From Polynucleobacter sp. MWH-Aus1W21 (lineage in GTDB: Bacteria > Pseudomonadota > Gammaproteobacteria > Burkholderiales > Burkholderiaceae), in contig NZ_CP061287.1 of NCBI RefSeq assembly GCF_018687275.1, forward strand, positions 1,178,001-1,242,000: 64,000 bases of DNA, in the 5' to 3' direction. The notes under the pieces are model-generated. The model saw only the letters and a program-made list of their open reading frames with translations, ran no database searches and was not told the origin of the DNA. Position numbers and translations under genes: made by a program. Of this stretch, positions 1 through 7,816 are shown one piece after another. Position 1 is the first letter of the stretch. The number at the start of each line of letters is the position of its first letter.

Positions 1-772
1 CATCAAAAATTAGCAAAATGCCATGCTTAGTACAGATCTCGCGAATCTTTTGCAAATACCCATCTGGTGGCACGATTACCCCAGTAGATCCTTGGACGGG
101 CTCCATAATGACGGCAGCAATCGTATTGGCGTCATGAAGTGCCACAATCTTTTCTAATTCCTCTGCCAAATGGGCTCCCCACTTTGGTTGCCCTCTGGAA
201 AAAGCCATCTGTGAGAGATTGAGCGTGTGTGGCAAATGGTCCACTCCGGGAATCATCATGCTGGCAAACATTTTGCGATTGGCAACCATGCCGCCCACAG
301 AGATGCCCGCAATTCCAACTCCGTGATAAGCGCGATCTCGTCCAATGAGTCGGATGCGGGATGCATTACCCATCACGCGGTGATAACCAATTGCAATCTT
401 CAAGGAAGTATCGACCGCCTCAGAACCAGAGTTTGTAAAAAAGACCTTATCCAATCCATTTGGCGCCATTTTGGCAATCCGCTTGGCCAAGCTAAAAGTA
501 GTTTCGCTAGCCATCTGAAACGCAGGGCAATAGTCCATAGTTTCAAACTGTTTCTGAATAGCTGCACCAATTCGTGGATCCGCATGCCCCAATGGGGAGC
601 ACCAAAGCCCAGATAGACCATCAAACAGCTTACGTCCCTGATCATCAAAGTAGTAAGCTCCTTTTGCAGATTGCATGATCTTCGGGTGATGCTGGAAATA
701 TCGGTTAGGAGTGAACGGTAGCCAATAGGCTGACATATCAACACCACTGGTGGTCTTGTTCTGCGCTGTCAT
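1..772 (-). CDS. class III aminotransferase, beta-alanine/omega-amino acid--pyruvate type (3' part cut by window start)
   Basis: A PLP-dependent fold-type I aminotransferase that moves an amino group from an omega-amino acid to a keto acid. The first 257 codons are visible from the ATG at 772; the rest lies beyond the window edge. The translation has the family's N-terminal WLPFTPNR-type block, an NSGSEAVD segment that binds the cofactor phosphate, a YHG motif (AYHGVG) and the start of the metal/cofactor Asp region (LLIFD) at the edge. The PLP lysine is not in the window. The WLPF/TPNR start resembles omega-amino acid:pyruvate aminotransferases more than acetylornithine or GABA enzymes, but the exact substrate is inference. 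It diverges from the binding-protein gene at 852. Confidence 0.85.
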   Translation of the reverse strand, partial: MTAQNKTTSGVDMSAYWLPFTPNRYFQHHPKIMQSAKGAYYFDDQGRKLFDGLSGLWCSPLGHADPRIGAAIQKQFETMDYCPAFQMASETTFSLAKRIAKMAPNGLDKVFFTNSGSEAVDTSLKIAIGYHRVMGNASRIRLIGRDRAYHGVGIAGISVGGMVANRKMFASMMIPGVDHLPHTLNLSQMAFSRGQPKWGAHLAEELEKIVALHDANTIAAVIMEPVQGSTGVIVPPDGYLQKIREICTKHGILLIFD

Positions 773-806
773 CTGTCTCTCTGGTATTTTTATATAAACT
801 GCATTT

Positions 807-828
807 GTAATATCCAATACTATATTAC
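807..828. promoter_or_regulatory. inverted repeat in divergent promoter region (candidate operator)
   Basis: Two perfect 7-base arms, GTAATAT and ATATTAC, are separated by 8 bases between the divergent aminotransferase and binding-protein genes. Symmetry and position fit a dimeric regulator site that could act on both genes. The region is AT-rich, so a chance match is possible, and no regulator is encoded nearby in the window. Confidence 0.4.
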
Positions 829-851
829 CCATTGACCTTACGGATACTGAA

Positions 852-1832
852 ATGACTATTCTGAAATCCCCTCTTGTTTACCTTTGCGCCCTTCTGTCTC
901 TGGCTAGCTCAGCTTTTGCTGCCCCAGACACCGATTGGCCTAAAAAACCGATTGTTGCAATAGTCTCTTTTCCAGCGGGTGGCTCCACCGATATTTTTGC
1001 GCGCAGCGTAACCGCCCCTTTAGCGGAAGCCCTTGGTCAATCTATTGTTGTCGAGAACAAACCTGGTGCTGGCGGGATGATTGGCTTGGGGTCTGCCGCC
1101 AAAGCCGCCCCCGATGGTTACACCATTCATATCAGCGCCTTGACCAATCAATCGATTTCATCAGCCTTATTTAAAAATCCACCAGCTGACTTGCAAAAGG
1201 ATTTTGCGCCGGTAGCATTAATTGGAACAATTCCCCACTTAATTGTTATTAACCCAACCGTTCCCGCCAAGAATCTCCCAGAACTCATTGCATTCATTAA
1301 ATCTAAAAAGGGGGACTTTAATTACGCATCCCAAGGAAATGGCAGCCTCTCGCACCTAGAGTCCACATTATTTATGCAGCGTATTGGCGCAACGGGTACA
1401 CACATTCCATACAAGGGAAGTAGCTTCGCCTTGCCCGACTTAATCGCCGGTAACACTCTCATGATGTTTGATAGCGTGACGGCGTCGTTACCTCACATTC
1501 AGAGTGGAAAGCTTCGTCCAATTGCCATAGCTGCCGCGGAACGCTCACCTTTAATGCCTAATGTTCCAACATTGGGCCAGGATGGCATGAAGCAATTTGA
1601 TGTAGAAAACTTCTACGCTGTATATGTACCCAAAGGCACCGCACCAGCAATCATTGCAAAATTAGAAAGAGAGATTCGCAAGATTTTGACTAATCCGGAT
1701 TTCAAAGCACGCATGGCAACCCAAGGTATTCATCCGCAGTTTGCAAACGCTGAAAAATTAGCCGAAATTACTATTGAAGAAGCAAACAAATGGACGAAGG
1801 TAGTAAAGTCAGCGAATATTAAAGTTGATTAA
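852..1832 (+). CDS. Bug-family (tripartite tricarboxylate transporter) periplasmic substrate-binding protein
   Basis: A 326-residue exported solute-binding protein. It has a clear Sec signal peptide (hydrophobic stretch about 8-23, cleavage near AFA-AP), then the family hallmarks: the FPAGGSTDIFAR segment, the VENKPGAGG loop, an AAPDGYT block and a late NVPTLGQ-type motif. These proteins bind small carboxylates or amides and hand them to a TctAB membrane pair. No TctA or TctB gene is in the window, so this is an orphan receptor that either uses a distant transporter or acts as a sensor. The gene lies 24 bases upstream of a gamma-glutamyltransferase-like gene on the same strand, so a gamma-glutamyl or related ligand is conceivable but unproven. 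Confidence 0.9.
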   Translation: MTILKSPLVYLCALLSLASSAFAAPDTDWPKKPIVAIVSFPAGGSTDIFARSVTAPLAEALGQSIVVENKPGAGGMIGLGSAAKAAPDGYTIHISALTNQSISSALFKNPPADLQKDFAPVALIGTIPHLIVINPTVPAKNLPELIAFIKSKKGDFNYASQGNGSLSHLESTLFMQRIGATGTHIPYKGSSFALPDLIAGNTLMMFDSVTASLPHIQSGKLRPIAIAAAERSPLMPNVPTLGQDGMKQFDVENFYAVYVPKGTAPAIIAKLEREIRKILTNPDFKARMATQGIHPQFANAEKLAEITIEEANKWTKVVKSANIKVD

Positions 1833-1856
1833 GTCCCTACAAATAGATAAGCCCCT

Positions 1857-3446
1857 ATGTTGATATCCCCACCCTTTGGCGGCGGTCGCGCACCTGTTCT
1901 AGCCAGAAACACCGTTGCAAGCTCTCAACCCCTTGCTACACAAGCTGGCATTGAAGCATTGCAGAATGGAGGGAATGCAGTTGATGCTGCGTTAGCAACA
2001 GCGATCACCCTTACCGTTGTTGAACCTACGATGAATGGCTTAGGCGGAGATGGTTTCGCAATTCTTTGGGACGGCAAGAAAATACACGGCTTAAATGCCT
2101 CCGGTCGCGCGCCAGCAGCCTGGAAGCCAGAATATTTTGCTGGTAAATCGGCGATGGATCTCATTGGCTGGAATACCGTCACAGTCCCCGGCATGGTTGC
2201 TGGCTGGATCGATCTCTCCAGAAAATTTGGCAAGATACCATTCGCCCAATTATTTACACGAGCGATTGACTATGCAGAAAATGGTTTTCCAGTTTCACCG
2301 GTCATCGCACGTCAGTGGCGTGAAGCGATTCCGATTCTCAAAAATCAACCAGGGTTTGCAGAGTCCTTCCTAATAGACGGCAAAGCACCTCAAGCAGGGC
2401 AAATCTGGAAATACCCAGCTCAAGCCAAAACACTGAGAGAAATTGCCGCCTCAGAAGGTGAATCTTTTTATAAAGGTCCTCTTGCACAAAGTATGGTGGA
2501 TTTTGCACAAGCGACTGGTGGTTGTTTCACCATGCAAGACTTTGCTGATAACCAATCAGAATGGGTTGAGCCGCTAGCCTTTGATTATGGCGACTACACC
2601 CTTCTTGAAATTCCACCTAATGGCTCAGGCATTGCCGCACAAATTGCTTTAGGCATCTTGCAGGCAGCCAATGTAAAACAGTACCCAGCTAATTCAGCGC
2701 AGCGTATTCACCTCCAGATTGAAGCGATGAGAATGGCCTTTGCCGATGTCTATGCTTATGTCTCTGATGCGCGCTCCATGCAAATGCCAGTGAGTTCTCT
2801 TTTGGATCGAGATTACTTAGCGAGTCGCGCTGCAATGATTAATCACAATCAGGCTGGCAGTTATGGGCCTGGTGATCCGCACTCAGGAGGCACGGTATAT
2901 CTTTGCGCTGCCGATGCATCTGGCATGATGATTTCTTATATTCAATCGAACTTCAAAGGATTTGGGTCTGGAGTAGTTGCACCGGGCGGCATTGCTTTTC
3001 ATAATCGCGGCATGAGTTTTAGACTCGAAGATGGTCACCCTAATCAAGTTGGTCCGGGCAAGCGTCCATTCCATACAATTCTTCCTGCCTTCTTAACAAA
3101 GGATGGAAAGCCCACCATGGCATTTGGTGTGATGGGCGGCAACATGCAACCGCAAGGACATATTCAGTTCGTCATGCGCTTTGTCGATGAATACCTCAAC
3201 CCCCAAGCTTGTTCCGATGCACCCCGCTGGAGAATTGATGATTTAGGTAAGCTTACCGTTGAGGCGTCGATGCCAGCGAGTGTTGTAGATGGCTTAAAAG
3301 CCCTGGGTCATGAAGTGGCAGTGCAGCCTGCCAACAGCTTAGATTTTGGGAGTGCTCAAGCAATCGCAAAACTTAATGAAGATGCTGATTCAGCATTTAT
3401 CGCTGGTAGCGATCACCGCAGAGATGGATTGGCGGCTGGGTTTTAG
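1857..3446 (+). CDS. gamma-glutamyltransferase family protein (Ntn hydrolase)
   Basis: A 529-residue member of the gamma-glutamyltranspeptidase family, which self-cleaves before a Thr to give two subunits and then hydrolyses or transfers gamma-glutamyl or related amide groups. The likely catalytic Thr is residue 346 (in SGGTVYL), followed by the SNFKGFGSG and PGGIAFHNRG blocks typical of the small subunit. The N-terminal NGGNAVDAA and GLGGDGFA motifs are also present. No signal peptide is visible, which differs from the periplasmic E. coli enzyme and suggests a cytoplasmic amidohydrolase-like paralog. The acceptor-site sequence differs from classical GGT, so substrate is uncertain. It is probably cotranscribed with the upstream Bug-type gene. 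Confidence 0.88.
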   Translation: MLISPPFGGGRAPVLARNTVASSQPLATQAGIEALQNGGNAVDAALATAITLTVVEPTMNGLGGDGFAILWDGKKIHGLNASGRAPAAWKPEYFAGKSAMDLIGWNTVTVPGMVAGWIDLSRKFGKIPFAQLFTRAIDYAENGFPVSPVIARQWREAIPILKNQPGFAESFLIDGKAPQAGQIWKYPAQAKTLREIAASEGESFYKGPLAQSMVDFAQATGGCFTMQDFADNQSEWVEPLAFDYGDYTLLEIPPNGSGIAAQIALGILQAANVKQYPANSAQRIHLQIEAMRMAFADVYAYVSDARSMQMPVSSLLDRDYLASRAAMINHNQAGSYGPGDPHSGGTVYLCAADASGMMISYIQSNFKGFGSGVVAPGGIAFHNRGMSFRLEDGHPNQVGPGKRPFHTILPAFLTKDGKPTMAFGVMGGNMQPQGHIQFVMRFVDEYLNPQACSDAPRWRIDDLGKLTVEASMPASVVDGLKALGHEVAVQPANSLDFGSAQAIAKLNEDADSAFIAGSDHRRDGLAAGF

Positions 3447-3462
3447 TTCGTGGATATAACTT

Positions 3463-3801
3463 CTATAGAGTGAATGCCCCTTGAAGAATACTCAAACTAG
3501 CGCCTAATATTTTACTGTTTACTGAGCCTAATCGCTTTACTAGGCGACCTTTATCAATCGTACGTATCTGATCAAGCATTACCAGTCCTTTTTTGCCGTC
3601 ATGAGTGATGGGCAAACGAAAAGGTGCTGGGCGACCTTTTGTGGTCATTGGCGCAATGATGACTGTTCGCAAGAAATCATGTATCTCTTGAGGAGACACA
3701 ATAATGCAAGGTCGAGTCTTTTTAATCTCGCTTCCTTTCGTTGGATCCAAATTAATGAGCCAAATATCTCCGCATGTAACGATATTTTTTACCAAATCCA
3801 A
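3463..3801 (-). CDS. mazF: MazF/PemK-type toxin, endoribonuclease
   Basis: A protein of about 112 residues with the MazF/PemK fold. It begins with GDIWLINLDPTKGSEIKKTRP, the usual substrate-groove block, and has the IIAPMTTKGR segment and a late DQIRTIDKGRL motif. Family members cut mRNA or tRNA at short sequences when free of antitoxin. No ATG is available: two in-frame TTG codons, at 3801 and 3795, could start it, each with a purine-rich stretch upstream inside the mazE end. The gene overlaps the antitoxin gene by 7-13 bases, which implies translational coupling. It converges on the gamma-glutamyltransferase-like gene, only 16 bases away. Confidence 0.9.
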   Translation of the reverse strand: MDLVKNIVTCGDIWLINLDPTKGSEIKKTRPCIIVSPQEIHDFLRTVIIAPMTTKGRPAPFRLPITHDGKKGLVMLDQIRTIDKGRLVKRLGSVNSKILGASLSILQGAFTL

Positions 3802-4049
3802 TCCTCATCACCCTCGTTCATGAATTCACCCAATACTAAGTGATCTTCTTTAGCCTCAGCGATTGCTTTTGAAGCCTCAGCCCAGCCTTCACGGGGATTT
3901 TTTTTGGGCTTACTTAACACCAGTCTGTTGCCCTCAATAATCAAATCCGCTTCATCCTCAAAGCCAACTTGCTCAAGGATAGCCTTTGGAATAACCACTC
4001 CACGAGAGTTACCGATTTGGCGAATTTGGAGGTGCAACTGTTTTTTCAT
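3789..4049 (-). CDS. mazE: MazE/PemI-type antitoxin (AbrB/SpoVT fold)
   Basis: An 86-residue antitoxin. Residues about 1-45 form a swapped-hairpin AbrB/MazE DNA-binding domain (QIGNSRGVVIPKAIL), and the acidic C-terminal tail ends in DEDWIW, as expected for the toxin-wrapping segment. The ATG at 4049 is chosen because it precedes the domain directly; an upstream in-frame TTG at 4088 would overlap the promoter's -35 hexamer. The antitoxin and its complex with MazF are expected to repress the pair's own promoter, and a strong palindrome lies just upstream of the start codon. Confidence 0.9.
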   Translation of the reverse strand: MKKQLHLQIRQIGNSRGVVIPKAILEQVGFEDEADLIIEGNRLVLSKPKKNPREGWAEASKAIAEAKEDHLVLGEFMNEGDEDWIW

Positions 4050-4050
4050 A

Positions 4051-4069
4051 GTAATAACAATGTTATTAC
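4051..4069. promoter_or_regulatory. palindromic operator of the mazEF pair
   Basis: A perfect 9-base inverted repeat, GTAATAACA and TGTTATTAC, surrounds a single central base. It ends one base before the mazE ATG and contains the predicted -10 hexamer, so bound MazE or MazEF would block RNA polymerase. Autoregulation is a family property; this particular site is inferred from symmetry and position. Confidence 0.75.
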
Positions 4070-4088
4070 ATAAACAAACGAGCGTCAA
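4060..4088 (-). promoter_or_regulatory. sigma-70-type promoter of mazEF, predicted near-leaderless
   Basis: On the minus strand a -35 TTGACG (4088-4083) and a -10 TAACAT (4065-4060) are separated by exactly 17 bases. The expected start point, about 7 bases after the -10, leaves only about 4 bases before the ATG at 4049. No Shine-Dalgarno sequence is visible before that ATG. Confidence 0.65.
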
Positions 4089-4104
4089 ATGGGGATGAAT
4101 AACC

Positions 4105-5433
4105 CTATTTAGAGGGCAAACAGTTCATGTAGAAATGCTTGATCTCTTGATCGCAGCTCACATCCCTCGGCTCAATTGGTCTTTGCAGAGAAATGCCTTC
4201 GATGGTTTTGCAACGACTTAAAGCCACATAAACCTGCCCTGAGGCAAAGGCACCCGATGAGAGATCAACCTTCACCTTATCTAGCGTCTTACCCTGACTC
4301 TTATGAATAGTCACCGCCCAAGCAAGCATTAACGGAATCTGCACATAAGTACCAATGACACTTGGAGAAATCTTTCCGGACATCATGTCGTGATCGTAGC
4401 GATAAGATTCCCACTGATGCCCAGTCACCTCAACGGTATTGGAATATGGGCCGTTTTGTACCATGACCTTTACCTTGTCGGGTAGCATCTCCCGCACAAC
4501 ACCAATTGTGCCATTCACCCAACGCTTCGGAAATCCTGGATCTGTTGCTGTAAACATCACCTTAGCGCCAACCTTGAGTACTAAATTATTTGGTGACGGC
4601 AGATTACGTTCATCTATATTGAATTTCCCCGTCGACTTACCGGCATACACCTTGCCTTCAGTGGTGATCGCTCGCAGCCCCGCTCCATTGATTTGATCAG
4701 CACGCGCATTGGTGGTGGTCAACGTAATGGTTTGCTCATCTACTTCAGCATCTTTTTGAAAGCACTGAGCATTCAGGGTATCAATTGCTTCATCAATATC
4801 TTGATTTATTCGAATGCGATTAAGTAAACCGGCAAAGTGCTCATCTTTTTGGCGGAATATTTTAGAGAGTTCAACCATCGTGACGTCTTTGCGATGCAAT
4901 GCCATAGCGCAAAAGAAATAAGGCCCTTCGTACCCCCTATCTGATAAGACTTGCATATCAGCACTCGAAACTACAGGGGGCAACTGAAACAAGTCACCCA
5001 CAAACATCACCTGAATGCCGCCGAAGGGTTTGCCTTTTTGGGGGCCGTTCTCGCGTAAAAACAAATCCATAGCATCGACCACATCAGCACGAACCATCGA
5101 GATCTCATCAATGATCAGCAGGCGAATGTCTTTATACAGACGCTTGTCACGGAGTGGCTTGATATCCTCTTCAGGAAAGATCAATCGCGGTGGCAATCTA
5201 AAAAAGGAGTGAATCGTTACCCCTTTGACTTGCAACGCAGCTACCCCAGTAGGGGCAACAACCACCACATTACCTGGAATGGTTTCTCGCAAATAGCCGA
5301 TTAAAGTTGTCTTGCCTGTACCAGCTTTACCACTAACAAAGATATAGGGATCGTGCCGCTCTATGGCTTCAATCACCGCCTCGTAATCAGGTGTGATTTC
5401 TATATCGGATGACTGCGGGATTGGGGTAGACAT
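4105..5433 (-). CDS. PIF1-like superfamily 1 DNA helicase/ATPase
   Basis: A 442-residue ATP-dependent DNA helicase of the PIF1/RecD group. The Walker A motif is VSGKAGTGKTT (about 33-43), motif II is LLIIDEISM (about 105-113), and a GDLFQLPPV motif III follows. The C-terminal half carries the UvrD-like block ending AWAVTIHKSQGKTLDKV and YVALSRCK (motifs V and VI). Such proteins unwind 5' overhang substrates, R-loops or G-quadruplexes in maintenance or recombination. It ends 55 bases from mazE and begins 3 bases after the SUMF1-fold gene stops, so those two are probably cotranscribed. Its physiological role here is unknown. Confidence 0.88.
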   Translation of the reverse strand: MSTPIPQSSDIEITPDYEAVIEAIERHDPYIFVSGKAGTGKTTLIGYLRETIPGNVVVVAPTGVAALQVKGVTIHSFFRLPPRLIFPEEDIKPLRDKRLYKDIRLLIIDEISMVRADVVDAMDLFLRENGPQKGKPFGGIQVMFVGDLFQLPPVVSSADMQVLSDRGYEGPYFFCAMALHRKDVTMVELSKIFRQKDEHFAGLLNRIRINQDIDEAIDTLNAQCFQKDAEVDEQTITLTTTNARADQINGAGLRAITTEGKVYAGKSTGKFNIDERNLPSPNNLVLKVGAKVMFTATDPGFPKRWVNGTIGVVREMLPDKVKVMVQNGPYSNTVEVTGHQWESYRYDHDMMSGKISPSVIGTYVQIPLMLAWAVTIHKSQGKTLDKVKVDLSSGAFASGQVYVALSRCKTIEGISLQRPIEPRDVSCDQEIKHFYMNCLPSK

Positions 5434-5436
5434 CCC

Positions 5437-6222
5437 CTATTGTTTCACGGCATCAGCTACGCACCGAAATCCGATATAAACCACTGAAATATCACCCGGC
5501 TTAGATTCAATATCAGACTCCTGCTGTCTTTCGGGGCCATACCACCAGGAAGCGCCACGAGTAATGTAGCCACCATTACGCTCAGTGGCAGTCCACTCCC
5601 AAACATTGCCACCCATGTCATACATGCCGTTGACCCCAGGCTTAGTGGTGTTGGTTGCAACATGTCCCGTGCCACGATTAAGGGCGCCTGCCGGGGCTAG
5701 GCCCTTGTAATCGCCACAGCCATTGAGACAATGCGATGGAGAAGGATTGCTACCACCCGGGAATGGATAGCGCTGGCCTTTGATATACCCAGCAGGAGGA
5801 TTACTTCTTTGCTCCAAGAAAGCAGCATTGGTCCATTCTGCATCTGTTGGCAAACGTTTGCCGTAATAATGACAAATGGCCTCCGCCTCCTTTTGATTGA
5901 GGTGAACTGCTGGCTCAGCATCTTTTGCAGGCACTCCATAAGGCGCCTTCCAAGTCCATCCCGCCTTTTGCACAAAGCCACCTTCATACGATAGACCGCC
6001 GCCCTTCTTCTCCGCAGCACTCACAAAGCCAGTCGAGGAAGCATATGGTTTGACATCAGCAACAGTCATCTCGGTTTGATCCCAAGCGAGGTTGCCGATC
6101 CGCACAACTGGAATTGTCGAGGACGCTGCACTCTGGGCCGGGGTCGATCTGAGCATGAAATACAAAGCCACAATGCTAAGTAACACTCCAAAAACAATTG
6201 GCAGAATATCGAATTTTTTCAT
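5437..6222 (-). CDS. SUMF1/FGE-sulfatase-domain protein, membrane-anchored
   Basis: A 261-residue protein with one N-terminal membrane segment (about 6-23) that would act as a signal anchor, followed by a formylglycine-generating-enzyme-like fold: AVHLNQKEAEAICHYYGKRLP, a GGNVWEWT motif and a closing RGASWW...GFRCV stretch. True FGE needs a pair of active-site cysteines in the C-terminal region; only the Cys of FRCV is seen there, so oxidation of sulfatase cysteines is unlikely. It is better viewed as a binding or structural member of the fold. No sulfatase gene is in the window. It sits directly upstream of the PIF1-like helicase gene on the same strand. Confidence 0.8.
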   Translation of the reverse strand: MKKFDILPIVFGVLLSIVALYFMLRSTPAQSAASSTIPVVRIGNLAWDQTEMTVADVKPYASSTGFVSAAEKKGGGLSYEGGFVQKAGWTWKAPYGVPAKDAEPAVHLNQKEAEAICHYYGKRLPTDAEWTNAAFLEQRSNPPAGYIKGQRYPFPGGSNPSPSHCLNGCGDYKGLAPAGALNRGTGHVATNTTKPGVNGMYDMGGNVWEWTATERNGGYITRGASWWYGPERQQESDIESKPGDISVVYIGFRCVADAVKQ

Positions 6223-6262
6223 GGACAGTAAAACTCTTTAAAAAGCAGGTACAAATCTGAAC

Positions 6263-7816
6263 TTAGATGAGGTCTTTTAATGCGATCTTCACCGTATGCT
6301 CACCGTACATCACAATAGCATTGCGACCTTTGGATTTAGCGGCATACATTGCAGTATCTGCATTGTTCATTAAATCCGTAGCGTTAAGACCATGGAATGG
6401 GAATATTGCTACTCCAATACTCGCGCTAGTTGTCAAACTATAGCCATCGGCATCTATTGGTTCAACCAGAGCAGAACGAATTTTCTCAGCAACATTCATG
6501 GCCGCCTCTTCGGTCCCAACATCAGGCAATAAGACTATAAACTCATCACCACCGATACGCGCCACGGTATCTGACTCACGCAGACAAAGCTGCATGCGCT
6601 TAGAAACTTCAAGCAAAACCGCATCGCCGGCAGTATGGCCATTGACGTCATTAATTGTTTTTAGGTTATCCAAGTCGATGAACAGTAATGCAAGCTCAGA
6701 TTGCCTGCGCTTACATACCGCAAGCGCTGTAGATAGGCGATCAGAAAATAACGTTCTATTCGGTAACTGAGTTAATGAATCATGGTGTGCGCGATACTCG
6801 TTCTCAGCGCTCCTTCTATAGGATATGAGAAAGGTATATGCACCGATCAAAATAATAATGACGCTCAACACGCTGGCTATTAAAACGCCGAAGGCATTCT
6901 TATACCATTTGGATAAATACAAAGACTCCGGAACAACTACACCAACAATAAAAGGATATTGATTTACTTTTCGGTAAGAAATCATTCTCATTACCGGTTC
7001 CGCATTCTGCCTACTAAAGCCAGTTTCAGATGAGAATACAACGCCATTACCCACCCCTGCAGCCGCTAGGGATTGATCAATAAACGGATTGGTATTTATC
7101 TTACCGATGAGGCTCTCAACTAAAGGCCAACGAGTAAGCAAGGTCTTATCGGTTCGATAAAGCGTAATTCCAACCCCATCACCAATATTGACACCAATTC
7201 TTTCATAAAGCGAAGAAAACACCTCGACAGAGACTCCCGTCAATATCACCCCAAGAAACTCATTATTTTTTCCATTAACCCGTTTTGCTAAATAGAAAAC
7301 CCACTTCCCATTACCTTTATTTCGGACAGGTACACTATAAAAAGTATCTGAATCATTATGCGTCTTGAAATATTCAAAGTAATCACGGTCCGAGAGATCA
7401 ATTGCTGGAGCTGGATAGGATCGAGAGAAGTTGAGGACCTTGCCGTCGCTACCGACAAATGTGGCGACATCTAATATGGAGTTAGATTTTGTTTTCTCTT
7501 TCAGCAACTCGAAACTTTTTTTACTAGCAGCAAACTCTCGATAACTCTTTTCATTTTCAATTTTCTCTACAGCAATAACATCCTCAATACTTTGCAAAAC
7601 AGTATTTGCAGAGAATATGATCTGAGAGGTATGTTCAGCCAAGATTAAAGATAGTGTTGCGATTTGCTCGGCTCTATCGTCCACTGTATTGCGGCGTAAT
7701 AAATAGCCAGAAACAATCGCATTAATGGCAAAGATAATAGCCAGCAGAACTGCGCCGCTAATGATAAATATAGAATTGCGGCGTATCACCGATCTTGGCT
7801 CAAAGCTAATAGTCAT
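6263..7816 (-). CDS. membrane diguanylate cyclase, dCache-like sensor plus GGDEF
   Basis: A 517-residue inner-membrane enzyme that makes c-di-GMP from two GTP. An N-terminal helix (about 15-37) and a second one (about 308-332) bracket a periplasmic sensor region of about 270 residues, consistent with a dCache-type module. The C-terminal domain has an intact GGDEF signature (422-426) and an RESD inhibitory site (413-416), so product feedback is expected. Its start overlaps the stop of the upstream HD-GYP gene by 4 bases, giving a coupled synthase/hydrolase pair. The pair diverges from bcsZ and lies next to the cellulose genes, which suggests it feeds or drains the c-di-GMP pool read by the PilZ domains of BcsA. 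Confidence 0.93.
   Translation of the reverse strand: MTISFEPRSVIRRNSIFIISGAVLLAIIFAINAIVSGYLLRRNTVDDRAEQIATLSLILAEHTSQIIFSANTVLQSIEDVIAVEKIENEKSYREFAASKKSFELLKEKTKSNSILDVATFVGSDGKVLNFSRSYPAPAIDLSDRDYFEYFKTHNDSDTFYSVPVRNKGNGKWVFYLAKRVNGKNNEFLGVILTGVSVEVFSSLYERIGVNIGDGVGITLYRTDKTLLTRWPLVESLIGKINTNPFIDQSLAAAGVGNGVVFSSETGFSRQNAEPVMRMISYRKVNQYPFIVGVVVPESLYLSKWYKNAFGVLIASVLSVIIILIGAYTFLISYRRSAENEYRAHHDSLTQLPNRTLFSDRLSTALAVCKRRQSELALLFIDLDNLKTINDVNGHTAGDAVLLEVSKRMQLCLRESDTVARIGGDEFIVLLPDVGTEEAAMNVAEKIRSALVEPIDADGYSLTTSASIGVAIFPFHGLNATDLMNNADTAMYAAKSKGRNAIVMYGEHTVKIALKDLI

Noticed and set aside
227..616. Plus-strand frame of 129 codons
   Set aside because: It lies wholly within the aminotransferase gene on the other strand, which has clear family motifs.
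4105..5433. PIF1-like helicase as part of a mobile element
   Set aside because: No integrase, terminal repeats or duplicated target sequence are visible around it.
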